This document shows positions 51,330 to 60,628 of a stretch of 64,000 nt of DNA, in pieces. The translations under genes and the position numbers were made by a program. Under the pieces are notes generated by a model that did no database searches, was not told the origin of the DNA, and saw only the letters and a list, made by a program, of their open reading frames with translations. How positions within the stretch are numbered: position 1 is the first letter of the stretch; each line of letters begins with the position of its first letter. This DNA comes from Bathynomus jamesi (lineage: Eukaryota; Arthropoda; Malacostraca; Isopoda; Cirolanidae). The stretch is taken from positions 671,001 to 735,000 of the forward strand of contig JAJOZX010000484.1 in assembly GCA_023014485.1 (NCBI GenBank), in the 5' to 3' direction.

Positions 51330-52973
51330 GTAAACGCTATTATGACGTTTCTAACCACGCCTCCTATGGTGGCGTTAATAGACTGTACAGAGGTGCTTAC
51401 GGTGTAAGGAAAAAATGTTGAGAGATTTTTGCGGGGACAGGATGCTTATACACTTCATAAACCGGCGATAAAAAGGTTTAAAACGGCCAAAACAACAGCT
51501 GCATCGATTGACTCTATTTGGCAAGCGGATTTAACAGACATGGAAAGATATTCAGTGTATAACGACGGATACCGTAACATCCTATTCATAATAGATACAT
51601 TCTCTAGACATCTGTGGCTAATTCCCCTGAAAAATAAATCGCCTGAAACAGTTGCTAAAGCGACCAAAACGCTGATGTTGAAAGAAAACAGGATTCCTTG
51701 CTATCATATTTTTGTACGGATATGGGGAAAGAAATTATAGGACTCGCTTTTCAGAACATGCTGGCAGAGTTTAATATCATCTATTACACTACCAATTTTA
51801 TACATAAGGCTTCTTTAGCTGAAAGAGTTCAACTTACCATAAAGGAACGCATGCCGCTATTTTACACATAAAAACATACAGATTTCTAAACATTCTGGAA
51901 TCATTGGCTTCATCCTTCAACCGTTCACACCATCGTACGATCGGCACAACACCTAACGAGGTTTTAGAAAGAGGTACGCGCCCAGAGGTGAGAAGAGATG
52001 GAGCACCACCACCACACTCTGCGCGTTTCAAAATCAATGATTATGTAAGGCTGTCGCGTTCGGGAAATAAATTCGCGAAGGGATTTGAGCAAGGATGGAC
52101 AGTCTAGGGTGGATCGATTTTACATTTTTTTCGATTTCCATATTCTAATAGAGACAAAAACTTGCGCATGCATGAGAAAATAGCCTCTGCAAAATCTTAG
52201 CTTAATAGGTAATCATCTTCTGCCCCCGGCAGAGCGATGAAAATCATATTTTAGTAGTCAAAAACGTATTTTTAAACCCTAGCCTAGTCATAAAATTTGG
52301 CGTGTGTGTTATTTCATGCCTAAGCAACGATATAAATGCTATGGGAAATATATAAATGCATTATTTAAGACAAAGAGCCGATCTGAAAATATGTATATTA
52401 TACATATTTTCAGATCGGCTCTTTGTCTTAAATAATGCATTTATATATTTCCCATAGCATTTATATCGTTGCTTAGGCATGAAATAACACACAGGCAAAA
52501 TTTTATGACTCTAGGCTAGGGTTTAAAAATACGTTTTTGACTACTAAAATATGATTTTCATCGCTCTGCCGGGGGCAGAAGATGATTACCTATTAAGCTA
52601 AGATTTTGCAGAGGCTATTTTCTCATGCATGCGCAAGTTTTTGTCTCTATTAGAATATGGAAATCGAAAAAAATGTAAAATCGATCCACCCTAATGGACA
52701 CGTGAGATTTTTAAAGTTAGGGCTATGAGACCTAAAGGTGAGATAATGATGTATTACGTTGAAGATTTGAATGGGGAAGAGATCGCTGGAGGCTTTTACC
52801 CCGAGGAGTTGCAGAAAGTGGCATTTAATTTAGGAAAAAACGTGTTTAAAATTGAGAAAATTATAGGAAGCAAAGGTTCAGGAAAGAGAAAAATGTACCT
52901 GGTGAAATGGCTGCGTTGCCCAGAAAGTTTCAACACCTATATAAAAGCTGCTGCAATAATGAAGCTTAAATAG
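51308..52973 (+). pseudogene. Polinton integrase (rve core plus chromodomain), split and frameshifted
   Basis: Would insert the element by retroviral-type DDE chemistry. The start at 51308 or 51314 gives SKRYYDVSNHASYGG, a typical Polinton integrase N-terminus. A frame break lies in the A-run near 51411-51416. The core follows in the new frame (IDSIWQADLTDM with the first catalytic Asp, IDTFSRHLWLIPL). Further breaks occur near 51690-51720 and a stop near 51868. The C-terminal part resumes (LERGTRPEVRRDG, NDYVRLSRSG), is cut at 52101 by a foldback element, and ends with the target-selecting chromodomain (KIEKIIGSKGSGKRKMYLVK, then KWLRCPESFNTYI). The breaks are described only; the protein is dead. 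Confidence 0.88.
52102..52693. mobile_element. Foldback element inserted in the integrase, about 290-bp arms
   Basis: The arms 52105-52398 and 52400-52693 are almost perfect complements meeting at a centre with no spacer. The ends read TAGGGTGGATCGATTTTACA. ATGGACA occurs on both sides (52095-52101 and 52694-52700); three extra bases (GTC) sit at the left junction. Dropping the insert and one copy leaves the integrase reading frame continuous across the site, which fixes the boundaries. Target duplication of 6-7 bp excludes Tc1/mariner. Confidence 0.88.
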
Positions 52974-52974
52974 T

Positions 52975-53761
52975 ATGCAACATAGCTCCTAACCATTTCT
53001 ACGTCACACTCCCGTCCTCTTCTTCTCTGTCTGTACACCCTAACAACACCCTCGCAAACTTTGTAACAGAACTCCACGGGCCCATTGAATTGGAGCGTGA
53101 TTCGTATGAGGTGGGGCTATGTGAACTCCAGTTAGCCACCAAATTTTTAACTCGTGAAAATGAACAAATCATATTTCTGATCATTAGAAGATACGACGAG
53201 TGCGAAAAATTGTGCATAACCTTAGACAATACTATGCGCTCAGTCGTGTCCGGTGAGGAACGGTACTATAGCACAAATAATCGTTAGGATCGGGGCATTA
53301 TGTACACACCATGGACATTGTGACGGGGTTAAAACAAGAGTCTGAAAGGTCGTACCTGACATACGATTTAGTTTTTGAAGTCGTAAACATAGACAACGAA
53401 CGCCTGCATGCACATTGAAGTTAAAGTCACGCTTAGTAAAAATATTAAAGATAAAGAGCTTATTCACACAAGTGTGGCTGAGGGCCGATATAGCGCAGCT
53501 CTCCAAAGAGATACCTTTCCACGAGGCACGCATGACTTTGTCCATTTAATGTATCAAATGAATATGGAGAAATTGGGTGAAAACTCTCCGCGTCCAGATA
53601 TGTGCTATATTTACAGCAATATCGTAGAACACCAATTTGTTGGGGACACCCAGGCGCGCCTACTGCGCATTGCGCACATCCCAAACCATAGAGGGAAAAG
53701 TTTGAGCATTACATATGGCAAGCCCCATTATGTGAATCTTGCGACTAATCTATTAACCGAT

Positions 53762-53803
<42 letters not shown>

Positions 53804-53876
53804 AACGATTGAGGGAAAAAAATTCCCATTCGGTGATGGGAGCTTAACAGTGAAATTACACTTCCGTCGTTTATAA
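52975..53876 (+). pseudogene. Polinton minor capsid (penton-like) protein, degenerate
   Basis: In Polintons this protein is thought to form the capsid vertices. Visible: an N-terminal FYVTLPS segment near 53000, NNTLANF (about 53035), then YEVGLCELQLATK (about 53100-53140), the hallmark of the family; the middle is frameshifted near 53285-53410; the C-terminal IVEHQFVGDTQARLLRI and PHYVNLATN blocks lie at 53625-53750. A (TA)n tract (53764-53801) interrupts the coding before the terminal GDGSLTVKLHFRR and stop at 53876. The stop overlaps the next gene's ATG. Confidence 0.7.
53764..53801. repeat. (TA)n expansion inside the minor capsid gene
   Basis: About 17 TA units replace conserved C-terminal codons of the capsid gene. 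This is direct evidence for microsatellite birth inside a once functional gene. Confidence 0.85.
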
Positions 53877-54251
53877 TGACTCGAAGACCGTTCACAGTCT
53901 ACCGAGGGGTGAGGTACGAGCGTGGGAGTGGACTTGGATCCATTTTTCATCCATTCTACGCACCGCTGTCCCACTATTGAAGAGGGGTGCCAGGTACCTA
54001 GGACGGAAGGCGTTACAAACAGGTTTTAACGCGGCAGAAGACATAATGGGTGGAACTAAGCCTAAAGAAGCTCTAAAAAACATTTAAAACGTACACGGGA
54101 CGAAATCATCAAAGATGCAAAGAGAAAAATGCGTGGTGGCGGAAAGAAAAGATCTGCCAGGAAGAAGGGGTTACCAACACGTGGCGGAAAGAAGAGATCT
54201 GCCAGGAAGAAGGGGTTACCTTCACGTGGCGCTAAACGTAAAAGGAAATAA
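53876..54251 (+). pseudogene. Polinton small basic core protein, frameshifted
   Basis: Begins TRRPFTVYRGVRYERGSGLG, matching the Tyr/Gly-rich N-terminus of small Polinton core proteins, breaks near 53972, and continues in other frames with an Ala/Gly helix region and a very basic tail. The tail contains a 54-bp direct duplication (54131-54238) encoding GGKKRSARKKGLP twice and ends KRKRK. By analogy with adenovirus cores it would bind packaged DNA (inference). Confidence 0.6.
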
Positions 54252-54385
54252 AAAAGAAGTGCTCTAAGCGTATGAAACCTATGGCTGATCATTTTTTTTA
54301 ACTGATGTAAGCTGAGGACACTACTCTCACGAATCATAGGTTGACTAATACTTGTCGAGGGAGGTGGCACTATTTCTGACTCGTC

Positions 54386-55644
54386 ATGACACGTTTCATC
54401 CATCCGTGTAGTTCACAATGCCTTAAATCGGAACTGTCCCTCTTTGATATGCACCCCCCACTCAGGTCTCTATTGAGCATAGCGACTTTATTACAATTAA
54501 CCCATTAAACACAATTAGTTCACCCAGTGCCCCTATAGAATTCGTGATACCCAGCTCAGGCCCTTACTTTTTTCACCCGAGCTGCATGCACATGTACGCT
54601 AAACTGCGTATAGCCCATTCTGATGGAACGGACTGCGATGATAGTTACTCTGCCTACCCTGAAACCAACTTTTTACACTCCTTATTCAGCCATTGTGAAG
54701 TGTATTTAAACCAGGTTAACATCTCCGTGCCTATCTGGAAAATGTCCTCAACTTTTCAAAAGAAGCGAAGGACACCTTTTTAACAGCCGAGGGGTATTAC
54801 CACACTGAAGATGAAAATGGAATAAAGGATAAATTTAAAAATTCTAAAAAAAAAGATATATGAATGTTTTGGACGCCTGCATACAGACTTCACATTCCAG
54901 GAGAAGTTGCTTCTGAACGGGGTGGATATGAAGATGAAGCTTACCCGCACGATTCCTGAGATCTGCATAAATCTGGGGTCTGAGCAAGAAGAGGGTGCAA
55001 AACACCGTTGTGATACACACCATGGAGACGTATTTGCATATACGCCGAGTGAAATTAAGTTCCCCGAAACAAATAGAAATTGAGAAAGACTTAATACATG
55101 CCACAGTAAAATACCCAATTAACAGGGTCCCCGCCGGGTTGGCCTCGAAGCAACTAGAAAACGTAACCCTTGGAGTCCTACCTAAAAGGATATTAATTGG
55201 AATGCAGGACCACGCCTCGACGAATGGAAAATATAAAAAGAGTGCCTTTAAATTCGAGAATTTCGGCCTTAAAAATATTACTCTATACGTAAATGGCGCC
55301 GCTCTGAGAGGGACCATGATTACGGACTACTCATCAAACGCTGTATTCCCGTTCTGCGCGAGAGCATATAGTAGTCTGGCTCATAATACAGGCGCCTGTG
55401 ACGAACTTGGTTTTCGTGTAACGCAGAAAGAATTTGTCGAAGAATTTAACATTTATTCATTTGATATTACGCCTGACTTGTCTGCTGGCGAAAATACGCA
55501 TTTAATCCCCATCAGAGTGCGAATATCTCAGTCAGGTTGGAATTTACCAAGCCTATAGACGCGCCTATAAGTGTACTAGTTTACCTTGAGTCACAGGCAC
55601 TAATAGAATTTGATCGTTTCAGGAGCGTGATCACAAACTTTTAA
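54386..55644 (+). pseudogene. Polinton major capsid protein (double jelly roll), frameshifted
   Basis: Starts at ATG 54386 (MTRFIHPCSSQCLKSELSLF) and breaks in a C-run near 54455. 54544-54783 encodes the first jelly-roll part (YAKLRIAHSDGTD, NFLHSLFSHCEVYLNQVNIS). Several breaks fall between 54760 and 55020. 54995-55558 encodes the second part (YLHIRRVKLS, VKYPINRVPAGL, TLGVLPKRILIG, FKFENFGLKNITLYVNG, FDITPDLSAGENTH). A last frame change near 55540 leads to the true end at 55644, two bases before the protease ATG. Identification rests on this series of motifs known from Polinton MCPs. Confidence 0.85.
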
Positions 55645-55645
55645 A

Positions 55646-56035
55646 ATGGACGCGAATACACTCCAGAGAGTAATGAAGAGTGACCGTTTCACACGCTCAA
55701 AATTTATCGGTGTGTTTGCGAAGAATGAAATATTGGAGCAACCAAGTACGAAAAACTGGTACGGGATTATTGTTAACACCGACATTGTGGGGGGTGAGGG
55801 GATTCATTGGTTTGCAATCTATTTTAAAAATAGGGAAAGAATGTACTATTTTGATTCACTCGGATTTCAGCCCTGGAATGATTCGGTAATTGTGCAGTTT
55901 ATCGCGCAATTACATGTGCCTGAGATTGTTTGGAATCTATATCGCTTTCAAGGATATTATACTGAAACATGTGGATTGTATTACATTTTATGTCTCATGC
56001 ACATGTCACGTGGGAAAGGATTTATGAATATTTAA
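55646..56035 (+). CDS. Polinton adenain-like cysteine protease, prematurely stopped
   Basis: Would cleave capsid and core precursors during maturation, like adenovirus protease (C5 family). Catalytic residues are all visible: His in GEGIHWFAIYF, Asp in YYFDSLGFQ, Cys in YYTETCGLYYI. The frame stops at TAA 56033-56035 after GFMNI, but the same frame continues with family-like sequence (KLFDLCDTEMNDKGV) to a TAG at about 56114-56116, so the last 26 codons are cut off by a nonsense change. The core domain is otherwise intact. Confidence 0.82.
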   Translation: MDANTLQRVMKSDRFTRSKFIGVFAKNEILEQPSTKNWYGIIVNTDIVGGEGIHWFAIYFKNRERMYYFDSLGFQPWNDSVIVQFIAQLHVPEIVWNLYRFQGYYTETCGLYYILCLMHMSRGKGFMNI

Positions 56036-56120
56036 AAATTATTCGATTTGTGTGACACAGAGATGAACGATAAAGGTGTATGTAGACAGATGAAAAAAAA
56101 GGTTCCCATATGTTAGCACC

Positions 56121-56860
56121 CCTGTAATGTATAAAGGTGTATATCTATATTGCGTAAAGTTGTATATACATTTGTAACTGTAGCCATTAAGACTTATTTA
56201 ACAGATACTGGCTCCGTTTTGTACATATTTTCTACCATTTAATAAATGAAAATACAATGTGATTTGTTCTTAACCTCAAAAATACTTACATTAGCGGTGT
56301 TTATATCCTGACGGACGCGGGTGCCCCTACTTCTTCGGTGGGAGAGAGGGGGGAACTGCACGCCGATCGAGGCGTTTGCGTAATCGAACGCCTCTCCCCT
56401 GCAGTGGAAGGTAAGGAAGAGGGCAGTAATGCCTCGTCTCTTAGCATCGGACAGTTCCAGTTCCTCAATGTGAAATCGGGAGCAGGAGTCCTTTCCTGAA
56501 CGGGAGGCAGGTTGACCGCTTCCCCTGCATGCTGCGTTTCCACCCCACATTCAGGGGGGGGAGTTGGGGGAGAGGATTTCGATATCCTCGCTGCCCGACG
56601 CGCTTCTTGGGGTTCTGACTTGCAGAACAACTTTCGAGTAGCTGGGCTTTGGGAGGAGCGTCTCTTTCAACGCATCTAACTCTGACCGAAATTGTTCTAG
56701 CGAAATCGCATTTTTCTGATTTGAAGCCACGTGTTGGTGTTTCAGTTCAACTAACGACTTTTGTCGTTAGACATTGATTTGCTGTACAAAATATATATAT
56801 CGTATATATATATATATATATATATCTTTCTTTTCAACCTTTCAAATGTTCCGTGCGATG
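56121..56860. other. Region between Polinton and LINE with an unassigned GC-richer minus-strand frame
   Basis: Minus-strand frames at 56630-56301 (109 aa, Pro/Ser-rich) and 56550-56239 (103 aa, with FHIEELELSDAKRRGITALF) overlap; neither matches a family I know. The frame ends beside CTAATGTAAGTATTT, which could be a splice donor, so a host or viral exon is conceivable. TA repeats lie at 56788-56823. Nothing else is seen. Confidence 0.35.
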
Positions 56861-59340
56861 ATTCCTCATTTCACAAAGGTCAAGCTTGTCGCCCCTCCTC
56901 TCGAGTTGGCCTGGTGAAGTAGTGAGTTGGTTTCTTGTACTCTCCACCTCACATAGCCAGGTACGTCCGGCTCATCGGAGATTGTTCTGAGTCAGGCGTC
57001 TAATCTTCTTTTCAAGATGTCCACCGCAACACCACTCGTGTTCCTTAGTTTTTTGGGCAGCTGATTAAACAGCCTTGGTCCTCTCACAACAAAACTATTT
57101 TCTTTCAAGGTTAAGGTTGTTCCTCTCTAGCCTTTAATTTGGGAACACGACACAGTCTTCTTTTTTTACTTCCCAGTGTTGTTTGGGGAGTTACAGGGTT
57201 CAGATTAAGATTAGGGACTAGTTTCTCCATTATTTTCCAAGTGTAAATAGTGGTGTATCTCTCTCTCCTCCTTTCCAGTGAATATAGGTTTAATTCGCGT
57301 AACCTTTCCCAGTAATTTAGTTCTTTGCACCCCTTGATCTTGGCTGTGAAGCTTCTCTGAATCCCTTCTAGTTGTCTAATGTCTTCTTTTTTATATGGGC
57401 ATGTTAGGAATGGGCAGTATTCCAATTTGGGTATGATCACTGTTTTCAGTAGAGGAATTATTATATTCCTATCCCTTCGTTTAAAGGTTCTTAGTATCCG
57501 CCCAGTTATTCTCTTTGCTCTGTTCACTGCTATCTTATTTTGTGTTTCAAATTTCGCATCATCAGTCATTAGAACTACTAAATCTTTTGCTTTAGAATTT
57601 CTCTGAATTTCCTGTCCATTTGGGTATAGTATTCCATGGATTTTAAGTGCTCCCTTTTTTCCGTACCTTAACAGTTGAAATTTCTGTGTTAAAGTAGATT
57701 CTGTTCATGTCTGTTTGTAGAGATCCTATATCCTTTGGGTTTCTTATTTTTCTACTGATCTTTGTGTCATCGGCAAAGGATGTTACTGTGCTGTCTCTGG
57801 TAACATCCTCATTTATGTCAGTTAGCATGATTATGAAGAGTAGTGGCGCTAATACTGTTCCTTGTGGTACTGAGCTGAGGACATCTGATTCTGATGAAAA
57901 CATTCCTTGTACTGTAACGACTTTTCGCCGCTCACTAAGGAAATTATATATCCATTTCCCTACTTTTCCTGTTATTCTCATGTATTTCAGTTTATGTATT
58001 AAGATTTCATGGTCACACTTGTCGAACGCTTTGACAAAGTCTGTCTATATTACATCATAGTTTTCATTACTTTCAAGTGCATCAATAATGTTGTTGTAGT
58101 GTTCTATTAGTTGTGATAGATATGATCTGCCTGACCGAAATCCATGTTGGTTATCATTTAATTTTTTCTGAGTTTCCAAAATATCATAGCTTTTTTCTCT
58201 AACTATTCTTTCAAATATTTTAGTGAGATGAGATGTAAGCGACACTGGCCTATAGATTTTGGCCTCGGATCGATCTCCTTTATATATTGGGACTATGCTC
58301 GCTCTGTTCAGGATGCCCGGTATTTTTCCCGTGTCTAGTGATCCTCTCCATATCCAATATAGGGGCTCAGCGATTGCATTCTTGCAGTTTTTGATCAGTG
58401 TGGTATTCCATTTGTTCGGTCCTGCCGCTGAGTGTGCTTTCAGTTTCCCTATAACTTGTGTAATATCATCTGTCGTAAAGTCGAAGTTATACTTTCCCCT
58501 TGTAGTTGTTCTTTAAAGAACGCGTTTCTATCGCATATCAGTTTGTCAGGTTTGGGGATACTGAAAGATGATTCGTACTGAGCTCTTAATATTTCGGATA
58601 CTTCTGCTAAATCATCAGATAAAGCACTGTCTTCGTTTTTCAAAGGTCCGATAGTCGTGTGGTTTTTCAACTTCCTTTTTGCAAAATTATAGAAGTACTT
58701 TGAGTTAACCTTCATCGCTTCTATAGCGTCGTCTTCTTCTTTTTCTGTATGCTTCTCAATTAGTTCCTGTATGACGCAATCTATACTCTGCAGTTTATCA
58801 TTTAATATTTTTCTGATGTTATCTTTACAGTTACTTAATTTTGCAGTCACTCTTTTTCTCTTTCGGAGCAATGACCTCTTTTGTCTCTCGAACCTGCTTC
58901 TCTTTCCTCTTTGTTGCATTTTTGGGTCATATCTTTCCACAATTTCTACCGTCTTCTCCTCTAAGGTCATTAGCATCTCTTCCGTTGTCTTGGCCTTGAA
59001 GATGGTTTTCCAATCTATCGCTTCCATTCTGGCTGCAACATCTTCCCAATTTATAGCCTTGGAGTGAAAATTAAAATTTTCGAATTTGCTTCTTTCTATT
59101 GTTCGTGTTCCTTCCTTTCCTGTTGCTTTTATATTGGTTGTTATTTCAATAATGTTGTGATCTGATATTATAGTTGGGGATATTTCTACATTATCAATTA
59201 GGTTGCGGTTGTTTGTGAATACTAAATCTAGGCAGTTGTTTTTTTCTTGTGTTTTCTGTTTTTTCTTGTGTTAACATAAAGTCATCGGCTAGAGCTTGTA
59301 GCATTTTTATCTGCTACTGGTCTTCCCGTGTGCCCCCTTG
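56860..59340 (-). mobile_element. Jockey-like LINE, several frameshifts
   Basis: On the minus strand, in order: the end of the endonuclease (NNCLDLVFTNNRNL, then SDHNIIEI, 59240-59130); the linker (59027-58449, RSRFERQKRSLLRKRKR); the RT (58245-58045, HLTKIFERIVREKS, NDNQHGFRSGRS; 57981-57643, SVPQGTVLAPLLF and SFADDTKISRKIR with the catalytic FADD box); the thumb (57569-57111, KTVIIPKLEYC); and the C-terminus (GPRLFNQLPKKLRN, DEPDVPGY, to about 56870). It ends near (TA)n at 56823, perhaps its tail. The 5' end is cut by the RTE element at 59345. Same family as 31.5-33.9 kb. Confidence 0.85.
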
Positions 59341-59344
59341 TCCT

Positions 59345-60628
59345 GGTGTATACATATATTTTTTGCTTACTTACTTCTTACTTCAGCTCCCAGGTAGGCT
59401 AGTTAGCCTGTCAGTGGAGCCAGCCTCCTTCGCCACTCCGCCCTGTCCAGCAGCACTCCTGTTTCCCTGAGCTCTTGCATGCTGGGCAAGTCGTATCTTC
59501 GCAAGCTCTCCTCCACTTCGTCCCTCCATCTCCTTCTCGGTCTCCCCCGCGGTCTTCTGTCATTCCCTGGTTTCCACTCCCAGCACCTCCTCGCAGTTCT
59601 CCCCTCCTCCATTCTCTCCAAGTGGCCCAACTATCTCAATTTGGCAGCGTCGATTTTTCTCAAAATCGGCGTTACTCCCACATTGGCTCTTATTTCTTCA
59701 TTTCTTATCCTATCTCTTCGCGTCTTTCTCAGAATAGTCCTCAGCGGTCTCATTTCTGCCGCCTGAATTCTACTTCGATCCGCCATGCGCATTTTCCAGT
59801 GTTCCGACCCATAAATCAGTATTGGTTTTGAAACTGTTTCGAAGATTATTTTCTCAGTCCCAAGGGGCATATGTTCATCTCTCAGTAGCGGGTATAACAT
59901 TCCGACATTTTTACTAAACTTTGCAATTCTTTTAGTTATTTCTTGCATATTACCACTTTCTTTAGTAAACATACTCCTTAAATATTTAAATTTTTCAACA
60001 TTTCTTATTTCCTTATCTCCTATTTGAACTCCAAATTCTCCTTCTCTTCGACATACACTTAATATTTCTGTCTTTTCTACATTCATTTCCATTCCCCCCT
60101 TCTTCAAACATTCATTCCAATCAATTAAAGCTTGTTCTATATCTTTTTTCTCTGTCGTCCAGAATGCTATGTCATCCGTATATGCCATTATTCCATTATT
60201 ATTATTCATTTCATGACCTCGCTTGAAACTTGCAATGACTGTGTCCATGTAGGCTATAAACAGGAGTGGTGATATACAGTAACACTGCCCTGCTTCACCC
60301 CTGTTTTAACTTCAAACCACTCATCATTTTTGTGTCCAGTCCTTACTTTGCATTCGCTAACTTGATACAAACTTTTCAAAGCCCTAAGAAGTGTCCCCCT
60401 TACCCCATAAATCTCCTCCAAACATCTCCACACTCTTCCTCTGGGCACTGTATCGAATGCTTTTTTAAGATCTATGAATATTACATAGATGTTAGTATTA
60501 AATGCCCATGCCTTTTCTATAACAGAACTGAGGCCAAAAATAAGATCTACCGTACTTCTATCTTTTCGATAGCCATGCTGCTCCTCTCCCAACCTTGCTT
60601 CAATTACACTGTGTAACACTGATTCTGT
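59345..60628 (-). mobile_element. RTE-type LINE, 3' part
   Basis: The RT continues (60619-60254: GEEQHGYRKDRSTVDLIFGL, VIFIDLKKAFDTVPR, TGVKQGSV), with a frame break near 60280; 60248-59403 has MAYTDDIAFWTTEKK at the catalytic position (Thr for Ala), EMNVEKTEIL, and the RTE C-terminal signature (ILIYGSEHWKM, AAEMRPLRTILRKTRRDR, then GHLERMEEGRTA and RPRGRPRRRWRDEVEESLRR). An in-frame TAG at 59631-59633 replaces the usual Trp before LGHLERM. The 3' tail near 59345-59380 is a short AAGT-type repeat. The element is inserted in the Jockey-like LINE and was split by the CACTG element. Confidence 0.85.

Larger units (their letters stand above)
49520..56120 (+). mobile_element. Polinton/Maverick (adintovirus-like) element, decayed and lacking polymerase
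   Basis: Eight co-directional, tightly packed genes in Polinton content: packaging ATPase, small basic protein, a conserved 248-aa protein, retroviral-type integrase, minor capsid protein, basic core protein, major capsid protein and adenain-like protease. Several overlap by ATGA or TAATG or lie within 20 bp. No protein-primed DNA polymerase B and no terminal inverted repeats are found in the window. The first three genes are intact; the others carry frameshifts, a (TA)n expansion and a foldback insertion. It is an old virus-like copy, described here only in its broken state. Confidence 0.9.

Noticed and set aside
52105..52693. Tc1/mariner origin of the foldback because TA borders the GGG ends
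   Set aside because: The integrase frame is continuous only if a 6-7-bp ATGGACA duplication is assumed; a TA duplication would leave extra bases and a stop.
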